64,000 nt of DNA from Crambe crambe (lineage: Eukaryota; Porifera; Demospongiae; Poecilosclerida; Crambeidae). Location of the stretch: positions 2,107,001 to 2,171,000 of the forward strand of contig OZ004584.1 of the NCBI GenBank assembly GCA_963924555.1, in the 5' to 3' direction. A program made the position numbers and the translations under genes. Each line of letters opens with the position of its first letter. Positions within the stretch are counted from its first letter, which is position 1. This document shows positions 1-12,301 of the stretch, in pieces. The notes beneath the pieces are model-generated. The model was not told the origin of the DNA and searched no databases. It saw only the letters and a program-made list of their open reading frames with translations.

Positions 1-299
1 TAAAACTGACCTTTTCTGGACAAAAATAATAAGAGGCTTTGCCTCACTCGTTTCTCTCTGCTCGCTTCGAGCTCACGATCGATCGATCACTCACGAACGC
101 GCGTACGCGTACGCGCATAGCGCGCGATCGCGCTTAAAACATTTTTTATTCATTTTGAAAAGGTGGTTCGACCGAACCACCCGAACCACCCCTGGCTACG
201 CCCATGATAAGTCAAGCTTACTCACCGAATAAACGAAACGAATCCAACGGCCTGAAGGCACCACGCATGCTCAGTAGTTACATAATAAATTGATTATTA

Positions 300-391
300 C
301 GTGAAATATCACTCGTCTGATTGGCTGGTATTCTCACTCGTGCCTGCGGCACTCGTGTGAATACTAGCCAACAGACTCGTGATATTTCACG
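300..391. repeat. Imperfect 92-bp inverted repeat
   Basis: The left arm begins CGTGAAATATCACTCGTCTG and the right arm is its near complement, ending at TGATATTTCACG, with a short GC-rich centre. It lies just left of the element that starts at 403. The preceding 1-299 holds alternating CG-rich simple sequence (about 85-135) and no gene that I can see. Confidence 0.6.
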
Positions 392-402
392 GTATCAATG
401 TA

Positions 403-3073
403 CAGTCTAGTCGCCGCCTACCGGAAGTGCCCATAGGAACAATACAAATTTAATTGCACTAGCCACTCCTTTTAATTTACGGTTTTCCGTATACTAAATT
501 GTTATGAATCTCATTAATTCGCGAATCGTTCAGTTGCTAAGGACCAAAATCGCGAAACTTTCTGCACTGAATAGTCTGCAAATGCAGCTCAAGTTAGGGA
601 TTTCTACCACAAACCAGGCGACATTTATAGCTACTAACAGTTCTGAAGGGCATAATCCTTCAACCTTGGGCCATTTGCTGAATAGTCCTCTTGGCACTTT
701 CACACAGGTAAGATAAGTAGGCAAATAGCTGCAGTATTAAACACCAATAGATATTAATTGTCCCATATTCCTACATTGAGAAAATTAGCTGCAAAATTCC
801 TTAACTATAATAGGCCAGAGGTGTTTTTGAAGTAGTGTTTGGTTTCTTATGATATGCATGCAATGCACTTAGCTAGCTATTATATATTATAATAGCTACT
901 TATTTATTTAAGAGTTCATCATAGCTCTCTTTATTATCCACAATATAGCTAATATTTGAGCTGGTTTGTTCCTGTATGGAAGAGGAGCAACAACTTGATA
1001 ACATGTCCTGCATATGCCATGCATGTTATAGACAAGCCACCAGAAATGTAGGCACCAATAATTTCAACCCCAGATGGAGAGACAAACTTACTAGCAAGAA
1101 GGGATACTGTGGGGTGGCTGGGTATAATGAGGATACATACAGACGAACACAGATGGCTTCACCAACATCCCTTCAATCCATATACTTGGGAAGCATATCT
1201 CTGGTTCTGAGCAGGACACTCCACTGTGCAAGGGTCATTACACCTACATGCAAAATGTGCACTATATGCCCCACAGCCATGCATGCTCATCCTGCAACAG
1301 CAAACCAAAATGCACACCAGACATTGCCCTGAACCAGACCTGGTTAACTCGTATCTTACCACCATATGTATTGAAACATCAGCACTCACTGCATCAAGTA
1401 CCATCTGTAGTCACTGTTACAAGCTTTTCAGCAATGTAGTCTTACAACTCAAGCACTCCAAGGTTGTGTTTGAGCAGGCAAAACCCACAAGCAGCATGTC
1501 AAGTATGTATACAAGCATGGAGAGTGTGGTGAGTGAGCATTCCTCTCATGAAAATTCCATCACATCTAGATGTGGCATGATAACTGTGATAGGTGTAGGA
1601 AAGGGGGGGGGCAAGGGGGGCATTGCCCCCTCACATTCCACAATCTATTTTGGTTCTTTTTAAGGCATAATAATAAATATTATGACAACAGTGAGCATGG
1701 TAAATATGTACCTAGTTTTGCAAGGTGCATGCACACTTGTTACAGTCTCACAGTATTACACTTGCCCCCCCCCCCCCCCCCCCCCCCCCGCTTCCGAACT
1801 CCTTCCTACACCTATAATCCTTTGTCATGGAGGTAGTCTTGAGCTGGTGAAGATATTGAATAATTTAGGAGCTGTGGCATGCAATGATACTTGCAATCGT
1901 CTTTCAGTTCAAGTTGTTGAACGTAAGGAATGGCTAGACATTATTCAAAGAAGAGTATGGATGAAGGCAGATCTAGAGAGTCATAATGTTCCTACAACTG
2001 ATGCACTGAGGCTACACTGGCATAAATGTCTATGGGTTTTGGAGTTGTGGCACGTGGCAACTGATTGAGTTACCAGGTATGTAGTATGTACATAGCTATA
2101 TATGCAGCTTGGGGCAAACCTATATTATATTTGGTTGATTGCATGCAGCTTCATTATAGCTAGCTACATTTATAAAGATTGCTAGCTCACTGCCCATTCT
2201 ATATAGCCAATTATCATGATGCAGCACTTGTTGAGTATGGATGGAAAAGGGAAAATGGAAAACTTGATGTGGTGTGGGACACCGATGGCAACATTGCCAA
2301 GGCCAATAGGCCAATAGAAGACTTGAGTATGTCTTGAAAGGCTGCAAGTGAAAACAGGTTGCACAACACTGAGATGCAAATACAGAAAAAACCATAGCAA
2401 ATGTGGCCCTGGTTGCCAATGCACTGGGTGTGCTAACACATATCACCAGGAACAGAAAGATGAAGATCTTCATCACATGGAACTGGAAGAAATGAATGAC
2501 AATAAAAAGGAAATGGCTGAACAAGTGATGAAGAAGACGTTGAAGATGATCAATGAAATTCTAAGCCATGTTTTTTTGTGACTCAGAGCAAGAAAGTGAC
2601 TAATAATAGCCTTCTATACACCGATATTATTGATGTTGTTTCATAAGTTAGCTATATTGGAGGGTGGGCCATTTGCTGAATAGAGCATGCTACATGCTGC
2701 AATTGTGTATATAACTTCTACATGCAATAGGGTGTGAAATGACATTAAGACCTTTTGTGTCCAAGCTTCTTTCTTGAAAAAAAGATAGTCCTTATTGTAA
2801 ACATGAACATAATGGTTAAGCTACACTATGTACTTCAACGCATAATATTTTACTGAGGAATTATGTAGGCAGTACAAACACAATGGTAACCTACTTCCCT
2901 ACCTTTTGACTGAAGCTTGAAGTAATTTTTTCTTTCTTCAAATACAGAAAAACAAGAATGGCACTGAAGAAAGACGATGAATTAGTGATACTTCCGGAAT
3001 CAATATTATAACTTCCGGCGTGACGTCATCGCGTAATTAAATTTCCGTATATTTCACGGTGGCGATTAGACTG
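403..3073 (+). mobile_element. DNA transposon with CAGTCTAG termini and CXC-domain gene remnant
   Basis: The left end CAGTCTAGTCGCCGCC and the right end GGCGATTAGACTG are inverted copies, and ACTTCCGG blocks lie inside both ends. The four bases TGTA flank both ends (399-402 and 3074-3077), a possible short target duplication. The interior carries a broken plus-strand gene with Cys-rich and CXC domains. The superfamily cannot be assigned from the sequence alone; CAG-type ends with a short duplication fit several cut-and-paste groups. Confidence 0.5.
504..2578 (+). pseudogene. Broken multi-exon gene with Cys-rich and CXC (Tesmin/TSO1-like) domains
   Basis: An exon at 504-707 opens with ATG and ends at a good donor (CAG then GTAAGA). 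From 976 a Cys-rich segment begins CICHACYRQATRNVG. After a frame change it continues at about 1320-1440 with a second Cys pair (ICSHCYKLF). The stretch 1900-2068 reads EWLDIIQRRVWMKADLE. Near 2348-2440 is a CXC-type cysteine cluster (GCTTLRCKYRKNHSKCGPGC, then QCTGC). Frame shifts, an internal stop and a poly-C tract (about 1765-1789) show that it is decayed. It sits inside inverted termini, so it is probably the element's own gene. CXC domains bind DNA; the exact role here is unknown. Confidence 0.5.
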
Positions 3074-3092
3074 TGTAATAATCTATATGTAC

Positions 3093-3381
3093 ACAAGTGA
3101 AAGGAAAAAAATTTATGCTTAATAAAAAGGCCATGTAGGGTTAGTCTGTACGTACTTTAACAGTTTCTGTCAACAAAAATCAAAATTATGCTCTCTTCAA
3201 TAATAATCCATACATCACTGCCTCCCACCAAGCTGCTTTAATTGTTCATGTCAGTATAAAAGTGTTCTGCTTGGTTTAGGCAGTGATGTAGGGATTATTA
3301 TTGAAGGCAACAGAAACTGTTAAAGCACAGACTAACCCCATGGCCTTTTTATTTAGCATAAATTTTTTTCCTTTCACTTGT
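3093..3381. mobile_element. Foldback MITE with ACAAGTGA termini
   Basis: The ends are ACAAGTGAAAGG and CCTTTCACTTGT. Long inverted arms (AATAAAAAGGCCATG and its complement) surround a short centre with no coding capacity. The terminal octamer recurs in the foldbacks at 8716, 36801 and 61925, so this is one family member. Confidence 0.7.
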
Positions 3382-4078
3382 TTGTTTACTTTTTGTGAAT
3401 ATTGTTTTCAAGTAAAAATGAACGCGCGTACGTGCACGTGATAGTGACAAATGCGCGCGCATGGTAAATGATGTCATTTCAAAATGGCTGACATAGTTAT
3501 AATGAAAAATGATTGATTATTTTGAAGAGAAACTCTGGATATAACGATGGTAAAAGCACATTGTGTGGTTATAACTGCACTAATTGATATGAATTTCATT
3601 GTCGTATGTGAAAGGATCATGGAGTTACAGCCGTCAAAGAATATTTATTGAATCTGACATAAAATTTTAGATTTAGGTGGCGGCTGGTGCCGATCGTTGA
3701 CGCTGTTCTGGAGGAGTTTGAGCGGTCATATCAGCATTATTTTTCAGATGTAAGAAGTTTAGTTGAGCCTGTAGCAAGAATAGAAGAGATACAGACGGTC
3801 TAGTTTGTATTGTTCTAATGAGAGAAGCCATGCCCATTCCGTACTAACCCTACATAGAGAGTGCTACCGCACTCTCTGATAATTATGTGGACCACACATG
3901 TTCATTCAGGTTTAACATTGCTGTGGCTACAATGATATTTCGGTATGAAAATAGTTATTATATTTTCTGTTCTCGTGTTGCTCACAGCTCAGAATCAAAG
4001 AAACAGGAAGGAAAAGGGTGCAATTTAATTCAAGTCCTATTTCTATAGGAAATCGAGCAATAAAAAATGCATGAAGGA
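3382..4078. other. Gene-free stretch including a duplicated 3' flank
   Basis: No reading frame is supported. A palindromic motif AGAGAGTGCTACCGCACTCT lies at about 3859-3878 and recurs elsewhere. From about 3888 to 4078 the sequence matches the 3' flank of the gene that ends at 40264 (shared GTGGACCACACATGT and the ATTCAGGTTTAACATTGCTG block), so it belongs to a segmental duplication. Confidence 0.6.
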
Positions 4079-4772
4079 TTAATAGGATTCCAATTTATAA
4101 TTTGATGACAACTGTCCACCATTTTCTTCTTCGTTGAATTTTTGTCTATTTGTCATAAGCAGAGAAACATCAAGTTCAGTCTCTTCAGTAGCTTGATGAC
4201 GAACTTTATAGCACTCCTTCAATCTTGCCACAATGGTTGCAATAATGAAAACAGCCATGTACAATAATGGTAGATATGCTATTGTTATCTGAACCTGTTT
4301 GAACTTTCTGTCAAACTTAACACTTGAATATAGTTATAAAGAGTGAGGCTGTTGATTATTGATAATGTGGCAAAGATGTAAGTGTCTAGACGATTATGCC
4401 ATTGGTTTCTGTAAGGCTGAAACCAAGCATGTGCAGTTAGCATCAGCAGGAATTGAATCTCTACTAATGTGTAGAAATTAGATAGGCTGTGAAAGAAAGC
4501 AAAAGTCACTAGTGTTGACAGTCTGTACATGAAGTACAGGCCAGAGAAGTAGCGATATTCGTCTTTGAAGCTGCTCTGGAAGGAATCAAAGAAGGGTTTG
4601 AATTTTTCCAATGGTACGATTTTACAGAGAAATTTGCTAATTGAAGTTTCTTGAATATGAAATAGGGAGAATACCCTGTAACATAGTGGATAGGTCAAAA
4701 ACACTATGGGTGGAAGGAGGACTAGTGTTAGTAGAAACACTAGAGCTGGAATCACATAAATCAGGTGACGTT
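4079..4772 (-). pseudogene. 3' fragment of a beta-helix/multi-TM family gene
   Basis: The minus strand encodes only the last four or five membrane segments and tail of the family (ALVFLLTLVLLPPIVFLTYP, PLEKFKPFFD, LLMLTAHAWFQPYRN, NRQKFNEEENG). It is about 90 percent or more identical by eye to the gene at 40264-44154. Relative to that gene a 16-bp deletion at about 4297 removes TTTCCACTGTACTACT and shifts the frame, splitting the fragment at 4264/4285. The 5' side is cut at about 4772, where the Ulp1/PHD element begins. The ectodomain is absent. Certainly non-functional as a full receptor-like protein. Confidence 0.85.
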
Positions 4773-4775
4773 GTT

Positions 4776-7135
4776 GCAGTGAATTTTGTCCCCCCCTTAA
4801 TAGTGTCCCCCCGGACAATATTCACTAACGAATAACGTCCCCCCGGACAATTTTCACCAGTGAATAATGTCCCCTTCGGTGAATAATGTCCCCCTGTCTC
4901 ACGGAAGATCGATAACGACGATAGTCTTGCATGTGCACGCGTGCAACACTCTTCGGTCGAGGACTATGATCAGGTCTACGAGTTTTTATTTTCTGGAAGA
5001 GAATACTGAGAAGGAAAGCCAATGCACACTTCAAGGTACGTATAGCTAGCTATAGCTAGTTGCTAACCATGACTCTCTACTAATAATTTATAAGCAAAAG
5101 AGGTCTTCTGTTTCATTCCAAATCTGGAAGAAATGAGTGGAGATAAGTTCCAAGAAGTGTTAAGGAAAGGAGAGGATACTCAGAGCTATAGTCATGGCCA
5201 TCTGTTGAAGGTTCATTTTATTATAGCTACGTAGCAAACAGCACTGCAGCCTTAGAGCTAACCTGCATAGCTTAACTTGAGCATGATGGACTAGCTAATT
5301 GTAGTCATAGCTAATAACAAGCTACGTAGCTATTTTTGCTGTAGCTAGTGTGCAAGTGTTCTATCTTATTGTTATTATTGGTAGCTACATGTAGTTTGTG
5401 TGCAAGATTTTTCCTGTAGCTAGCTACCAATTCTGATGGGATAATAAGGTCAAAAAAAAACAACTGGCATACTGATTATTTTTTCTGTCTCTGCATGATC
5501 GTAGATGTTTTCATACACAATGGATATCTTACTGCCTGAAGTTTTACTTTGTGAGATGTTTAAAGTTGAAAGAATGAGGTAGCTATATAGCTAGTATAAC
5601 AATAATCGAAGTTGTAGCTATGCTTACTTTAAAAACAAACAAACAACAAACAAAAAAAACAGGCTAGAACTTTTATGTACAGCAGCCCAAGGGTTCAGAA
5701 TCATGATTTGCAGGATAGCACTGAAGGGTTAGGTTAGTAATATTGTGTAATCTTCTGAATTTATATAGAGTCTACATTTGGTCCAGAAAGCTTGAAATTA
5801 TATATGGAAGTGAAGAAGAAAGTTGAATGTTATTGTTAACACATATGGTGTGTAGTTGGTAGCTATGCATCATATCCAAATTCAGGGGGGAAAAAGTCAC
5901 TGAAGTGCAAAAAGTAAAACATATTCGTAGACTCACAATGAAGCCAAAACCAGTATACTATGCATAATACCAATGATGTTATTTTCCCCCCTCTCCAGAT
6001 GAAACCAAATCATTGAAAATGTCTCTAGCTGCTTGAGATGCTAGGAGGTGGACACAAGATTGGCATGCAAAAGCTACGGGGGAAACAAGGTAATAATCAT
6101 CTTGGGGTATAAAATATCTTTACATGCATTCTCATATTGACCTGACATAAGAAGATGAACAGAAGTGCCAAGGAGTACAGAGAACACAACGACACTGGAT
6201 AAAAGAGTTTAGTTTATATGCATCTGATCATTTTATTTGCTGGAGAATGGCTAACAGATGCTGTCATTAACTGTGCCCAAATTCTAGTACCCTCATATTG
6301 GTGGATTTCAGGAGACATTTCTTGGTGAAGTACTAAATTGAAAGGGGAGAATTCATACAGATTTTGAATGTATCCGAAAATCATTGGATCACTATTTCGA
6401 ACATTGGTTGCACACTTAATCACATCAATGTGTTTAATAGTATCCCTCATTTGCATGTATCATCAAGAGCTAAGGAACAAATTTGTGCTCTGATGCTTGG
6501 GAGCTCACTCTGAACTCTCCTAATGTTCAATTTCAGAAAGGAGGTAGTGATTGTTATTTATTCCATTTGCAGCCATCTCTTTGCACTGGATTCCGATTCG
6601 ATCAAGCTGACCTACAGTACAATCAAACTCTTCACATTAATTGCATTGAAAAGAAATATAGCACTCAATTTCCCTGCATATTAAAAAAAAAAGTCAAAAG
6701 TCAAATTACCAGCAGAAAATTTCACTTAATTGTCTCTGCAGACAGCCAGAAGGAGGAAGTATGGTACAATGTGATAAGTGTGATGAATGGTTTCACAATC
6801 AATGAATGAATGTGTCAAACTACCAATAGTGTGAAGTGGCCTGCCCAAAATGCAAGTAAACAATCACAGCTGTCATGGATACTCTATATAATGTTCCAAT
6901 TATCATGAATCAATCAGCTTATACTTATAGTTGAGTGCTTATGGTGCCTTAGAAAAAATAGCTGAACTATGGGATCCAGGAACTAATTATTTTTGAGGGG
7001 AGACAAAATATACTGAGTTGAAAAATGTCCCAGGGGGACATTATTCACTAGTGAATATTGTCCGGGGGGACATTATTCACCGGTGATTTTTGTCCGGGGG
7101 ACATTTCATAGGGGGGACTAAATACACTATGACAC
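4776..7135 (+). mobile_element. DNA transposon with iterated GTCCCC/GGAC palindromic ends
   Basis: The left end (4776-4895) and right end (7028-7135) are inverted copies built from a repeated unit of about 30 bp, containing GGACAATATTCACTA and GAATAATGTCCCC. Terminal bases are CAGTGAATTTTGTCCCCCC on the left and the complement of TAGTGTATTTAGTCCCCCC on the right. Inside lie remnants of an Ulp1-like protease and PHD finger gene. It truncates the family gene fragment at 4772. A shorter copy of the same motif array occurs at about 60680-60765. Confidence 0.6.
6225..6875 (+). pseudogene. Ulp1-like (C48) protease plus PHD finger remnant of a transposon gene
   Basis: Three blocks read in different plus frames. 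At about 6241 is GEWLTDAVINCAQILVPSYW. At about 6352 is FIQILNVSENHWITISNIGC, containing the family's HW catalytic-His context. At about 6540-6600 is KGGSDCYLFHLQPSLCTGFR, where the catalytic Cys lies in a GGSDC context. Then at about 6764-6870 comes a zinc-finger block VQCDKCDEWFHNQ, with a further CPKCK after stops. This order (Ulp1-like protease then PHD) is seen in animal transposon proteins. Stops and frame shifts make it inactive. Upstream exons (about 5000-5210) are suggested by splice-like junctions but are not resolved. Confidence 0.65.
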
Positions 7136-7449
7136 CGGAAACCACGAAATTTTAAACCTCCGAAAATTTATACGATTACGGTAGTAATCTACAGTATCCA
7201 TGCATTATTTTGTATTCCATATTAGTAATCTGGAGTAACTGTATTCTACGTATATTACCATCTTTCTGTATTGTGTGATGGAAAATGTATGACAAGGATC
7301 AGGATTGTTAGTTTTTCCATAGATATATAGACTACGTAACCAGGATTGGAAACACCGCTCACGCGCGGACCATCCGGGTTTCGCCTCTATGCGCATGCGT
7401 CAATACGCGCGTGCGTATTGCTAGGCAATTACAATGATACATGCATAAA

Positions 7450-8145
7450 ATGGAAGTTACTGCAATGCTTCTAGATGCTAGTGGGGCTAGTATAAACTCT
7501 GAGTCTGCTTTAAAAAGTGCATCAGCTTCAACTACAGGTATGAAATAAGCTGCTGATGTAGTTTTTCCTGCATGTTAAGCTTGTTAATGTATATTTTTTC
7601 CAGATGATCCTAGTAGATTAATATCGGGCAGTGGTAAAGTGAAGCAAAAGGAGAGAGAGAGGATGTGGGGGACTTTCTTCCATTCAAGAAATCTATGAAA
7701 AGTGGAAAGACCTTATTACAATTGAAGCCACTGGAACAAAAGCTTCCCCGACTCACAAAAATGGTATTTAAGGAATTTCTCATTGAAGAAAAGACAATAA
7801 CTCTCTTATGAAGAGCGTAATGCTTTAAATTATGCCACAGACCATGATACATTCCACAAGCATTGCACAGTGACAAAATCTTCCCACATATTAAAAAGGA
7901 AGACTTGATTCTAGACTTTTTAGAAGACAGTGAAGCAGAAGCTGAGGACAGCTGTTCAGATATTTCTATAAATTCTGAGGAAAGAGGTACAGTCCTTCTA
8001 CAAATGTGGACAGACTTGTTCATTACCAGCAGATGGATTGAGAAATACAAGATTGCCTGTCCAGAAGATGAAAGGGACAAGAAAATTACTCGTCAACAAA
8101 AAGGGATCATAAAAAATGAACTGGATATAATGTTGATTATCAAAG
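7450..8145 (+). pseudogene. Unrecognised spliced gene remnant
   Basis: An ATG at 7450 opens a short exon ending at 7537 (ACAG then GTATGA). The acceptor at 7603 (TTTTTTCCAG) continues in frame for about 30 codons before a stop. Further downstream about 95 codons are open (7863-8156) with an acidic stretch (DFLEDSEAEAEDSCSD). Intervening frames are broken. I do not recognise a domain. Its place inside the 7311-12301 inverted ends suggests a transposon gene, but that is inference. Confidence 0.35.
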
Positions 8146-8229
8146 TATGTAGCTAGCTACTTAGAGTGTAACTGATGATCATAAAAAATAAACTTATTAT
8201 GGATAATGTTCTGCTTATTTTTCTCAGCT

Positions 8230-8300
8230 AACATGATAAAAATTCAGTTCTCATAAAATTATCTTATGAAACGAACCACCTTGTTTCATAAGCTAAACTA
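8230..8300. repeat. Short foldback related to the hairpin at 59060
   Basis: TCTTATGAAACGAACCACC is followed at once by its complement TTGTTTCATAAGC. The left flank CTCAGCTAACATGATAAAAA is also present at about 59033, next to the larger hairpin there, so both are copies of one repeat. Confidence 0.6.
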
Positions 8301-8344
8301 ATTCTATGGATAATGTTGATTGAATGTCAAACTATAGCTAATTA

Positions 8345-8535
8345 CAGAGGTGTTGGAAGCAAGATTTGATTGGTCAGGCCTGTAATCCCCCAGTTCAACA
8401 ATTTGCTATATTTGAGCATCATAGGATACTTTTTTTGTTATTGATTGATAGCCACTGATTTTAACATAGTATGTTAAATTTTTTCCCCCAAAAATATTGG
8501 TCAGGCCTGACTGGCCTGACCTGTTCCACCGCCTA
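8345..8535. repeat. Dispersed repeat copy (about 190 bp), partner at 52230-52432
   Basis: The blocks GATTGGTCAGGCCTGTAAT, TTGATAGCCACTGATTTTAA and CTGGCCTGACCTGTTCCACC occur in the same order at 52230-52432. A shorter related piece (GGAAGCAAAATATTAGTGGTCAG) is at about 37542. Non-coding. Confidence 0.7.
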
Positions 8536-8715
8536 TGAATTATGACATCTAGCTACTTAATTCTGTTTACCAGGCGCTAGGCCTCAGTGCAAGAGAGGTG
8601 ATTTCATTTTCAGTTTCTTCATCATCTCAAGCTGCATGCTCTTTTTCACTTTAGGCATCCCTTTAAAAAAAACATAATTATTATACAATAAACCTTTAGC
8701 TACATAGCAATAGGT

Positions 8716-9283
8716 ACAAGTGAATGCAAAAAATTTCTTAGAAATAAAAATGTGAAGTACGGATGGCCCCAAATTTAGCACATAGCTATTACAACTGCAG
8801 CTTCATTATGAAACCAAGTTATATGCCCCAAAAATCTAGCTGCACTGCAACATCAAAGCAGTAGCTATGGCCCCAAAATCTAGCTGGAATATGTACTATA
8901 ACTGCATGCAAGAGAGTGAACTTAGTGAAGTAATCCCTTACCCATCACCAAGTACGAGATACTATTCCTACTTCACTCCCTTTGCCTGTCATGGGAGTGA
9001 AGTAGGAATAGTATCTCATACTTGGTGATGGGTAAGGGATTACTTCACTAAGTTCACTCTCTTGCATGCAGTTATAGTACATATTCCAGCTAGATTTTGG
9101 GGCCATAACTACTGCTTTGATGTTGCAGTGCAGCTAGATTTTTGGGGCATATAGCTAACTTGGTTTCATAATGAAGCTGCAGTTGTAATAGCTATGTGCT
9201 AAATTTGGGGCCATCCCTACTTCACATTTTTATTTCTAAGAAATTTTTTGCATTCACTTGTTTCCATTCTTTTTCTTTGTGAT
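8716..9283. mobile_element. Long foldback MITE, ACAAGTGA family
   Basis: Two arms of about 270 bp are nearly perfect inverted copies. They meet at about 8985-9000 around AGTGAAGTAGGAATAGTATC. The inner arm GGTGATGGGTAAGGGATTA is shared with the foldbacks at 36801 and 57820. The right terminal sequence CACTTGTTTCCATTCTTTTT matches the complement of the left end of the 36801 copy, which helps set the boundary. Confidence 0.75.
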
Positions 9284-9974
9284 TATGAAAATTGATAGAT
9301 ATTTAAGGTATAATGCTCCCTTGAACCAAATAGCTATGATCAAATTTTGTAGTATTTCATTCTGCACCTTGAAGGATGATCATCTGCAGTGTAATGGAGT
9401 ACTGAAAGGAGTGAACATTTTAAAGTGCAACAGCATTAGCTAATTATTACGTATGTGATCACTGAAATTGGTACGTGTAACGTATGTCTTGCTTGAGGGA
9501 GGAGAGTATGGGGGATGAGTTTATGCAGTGGCTGTGCATATTTGGTGTAGTAATTATAATTATAGTGGATGCCATCAAATGGCCACACCCCTGTGCAGAT
9601 GTATCATGAGGAGAAATGCTAATTTTTAGTGACCCCGCCGGTAATATCGCAATGTTCATTGCAATAATAATTTTAATCAGTCAGTTCTGCAAATATATAA
9701 AGCAATTGGTATAATGAACTGAAATACTGAAATGCCAGGTTTACGGTTGCCTGGCGCCTTGAGATGTTTTTCTGCTTCATGGGATGATTGAGATGAGTTT
9801 TTGTAATGTTGCTGTTTGACTTACCTGCATCCACTTTCTAAATATGGTAGTGGAAGTGCACTGGAAAAGAGAAGTAGCTGAGCTATGTAGGTGGAATAAG
9901 TGATTGTAATAATTATTTTGACTTACACGATCCATGCCAATAATTCAATTCTGCAATTTCATAAGGTGATGAAA
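9284..9974. other. No gene seen
   Basis: AT-rich sequence with only short chance frames. I found no splice-consistent exon, domain or long repeat here. Confidence 0.5.
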
Positions 9975-10440
9975 TAGTATCATAGGTATTTCATACTCAC
10001 GAGGGGAAGGGATATGGCAAAGGCACTGGATTGAGTAGAATAACAATGTTACATTTGGTGATGTGTGCAGATACCTGCATTACCAGTGGAAGGGGGAGGG
10101 TTTGTTATGTGCTCTTCAGAAATTTAAGTAAGAATGTTATATTTAATAATTTGAGTACGTATGTAATACAGTATTATCGGTCCAAGTTGGGGGAGGGGGG
10201 CAGGTGGTGGCACTGGATTTTTGCAATAAGAATGTTATATTTATGATGTGTATCAGTATTACCAGTTGGGATACTTGGACGAGAGGTGGGAGGGGGAGCG
10301 GGATATGGCAATGGCACTGGATTGCAGAAATTTAAGTAAGAATGTTACATTAATTTGAGTATGTAATACAGTATTATCGGTCCCTGTTGGGGGGTGGGGG
10401 CAGGTGGTGGCACTGCATTTTTGCAATAAATTCATAACAT
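9975..10440. repeat. Degenerate tandem repeat, about 210-220 bp period
   Basis: The blocks AGAAATTTAAGTAAGAATGT, AATACAGTATTATCGGTCC and CAGGTGGTGGCACTG appear in the same order twice (from about 10118 and from about 10327), with a partial earlier copy. Non-coding. Confidence 0.65.
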
Positions 10441-11309
10441 AACCTATTTACTATCTTCCTCTTATGTAGGTACGTAGTGCTGATGATCAACAATTAAAGA
10501 AATTAGTGTTATTATTCAATATCAAACTTTACAACAGCAATGTAGCTAATGACCTGTGTGCATGGCAGACTCCTAAAATATTTTTACTTAAATCTGTCTA
10601 AAAGTAGCTATTTAAGAAATTTAACTTTCACCACGCCCCTAATTAACATAACCACGCCCATATTAATGGAATAAATTGTGTTATAATTTTATGCATGTCA
10701 ATTTGCAAGCAGTCATGGCCAGAGGCACTGCTACGGCTGGTATGGCCATGGCCGTACCACCATTCAGCATGTGTGTATGCATAACAATGACCTATAAGTT
10801 AGTATGCGGCATTGCCTAGATCATACCAGATAGAAATCGAATCAATTAAATTTTTTACTGGAGGGCTTCCCCCCAGATGCATGGCCGTACCAGTACAAAT
10901 GAATGAGCTTGCTCCGGCTCTGGCAGTGCATGCACAACACTGACCTCACAGCTATAGCTAAATGAAATAGAGCAGCTGACCTTGCACATGCCAAGCAGAG
11001 CCTGAATTGCATAATGTGCTGTAACTACAACTTCAAGCTTACAGTTTTGAGTTTTCATATCTAGACAACTTTAAGGACAAACAATAGGGCAGTAGCAAGC
11101 CATTGAAGGACGAAGGACACTGACAGGTTGGAGGCACTGGCATGGTGAAGTGAACAAACTGCACAGAGCTAAGTACTGATTATGTGTAGGATGAGAATCT
11201 GTACTGAGGAATGACTGAAACACAAGAAATAGCTAGCTAAAGTATAGATATCAAAGCTGAATAGCTCTAGCTAGCGCGCACCTACGTAGTCCCGCCCTTA
11301 AAATGGCGA
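10441..11309. other. No gene seen
   Basis: AT-rich intergenic sequence with TAGCTA simple sequence. It holds short CATGGCC-type palindromes near 10735-10755 and 10880, and no supported exon or domain. Confidence 0.45.
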
Positions 11310-11693
11310 AGAAAGATTAGCTAGTGTTCCATAATCACTGAATTGTGAAATGGAACTGTAGTGAAAACTAATAGCAAAAGATCAGCCTCTAGGTGCCGCT
11401 CTAACAGATGGCCCGAACAGAATTCTGATGACTATAGCCAGTTAGTCAGTACGCCGATCTGATTATTATTATTATGTTGAAAACTAGAACAAAAGTCAAT
11501 TTTTGAAATCGTTTTTTGTTAATGTTATAGAATGAATTTTAGATTATTATACATTGTCCTGTCTTCTGTGTAGATGTAGGGATAGGGCCATGACTTGTGA
11601 GAATCTGTAGAGTAAGGGTAGAAGAGAAAGAAGAGTTTTTAGTTTATACTGTCCTATGGACTTTGACCTGCCATCCCTACTTAGAGAGTGCTA
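11310..11693 (-). repeat. Dispersed repeat copy lacking the nested MITE (empty site)
   Basis: This is an inverted copy of 31678-32530: the sequence from TCACTGAATTGTGAA through GATCAGCCTCTA, GCCAGTTAGTCAGTACGCCG, the ATT run and CATTGTCCTGTCTTCTGTGT matches in order. Where the other copy has a 487-bp insert, this one is uninterrupted at the ATT run near 11464. It ends in AGAGAGTGCTACCGC. Confidence 0.85.
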
Positions 11694-12301
11694 CCGCTAA
11701 ACTACAATGTTGATGTTTGGAGCACAAAAACTCCATTCTAATAGCAAACTATGAGAAGAAAGTGTTCATCATGTTATATGATCGTGCTTTAGCTGTGAGT
11801 TTGCAGTTACAGCTTCATCATAAAGCTTATCAAAAACACTTGAAAGCCTGACAAAGTTCATGCCTCTAAATGTTGTTGATGGCTTATATTTTATACAGAT
11901 ATTGCTATTGATGAAAATGATCCATGCCATATCATGTGTGTACATGTAAACTTCATAGTTTCTGCTTTATAGAAGAATATTACTGCAACAGAAGAGTGTG
12001 AAAGCTGCACAAATCTTTTTTGGTACATAATGGACACTATTGCGGTTATAATTTCCGAGTTGATCTACTAATTTCACGATAGAAGGCATCATATATAACT
12101 ATAAAATGCTATAAAAGAGTTCAAAACATTACTATGATTTTTTGCTTACCGAAACTCACTCACAAAGACATCTACCTCTTCCAAATCCAAGTATTGCGTA
12201 GCAACCCGGATGTGCCGCGAGGATTTGTATTAGCCCTAATGGGCGCACGTGAGCTGTTTCCAATCCTGGTTACGTAGTCTATAATATATCTATGGTTTTT
12301 C

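Larger units (their letters stand above)
7311..12301. mobile_element. Possible composite element bounded by CTACGTAACCAGG inverted repeats
   Basis: The left boundary 7311-7370 includes ACTACGTAACCAGGATTGGA and then GCTCACG. The right boundary 12230-12301 is its inverted counterpart, with the same CCATAGATATAT outside. The 5 kb between holds a broken gene and several other repeats, so it may be one large element or two related ends. The right boundary cuts into the family pseudogene that starts at 12302. Confidence 0.4.

Noticed and set aside
1682-1836. Poly-Pro reading frames near 1765
   Set aside because: Caused by a C homopolymer within the decayed CXC-domain gene; no independent gene.
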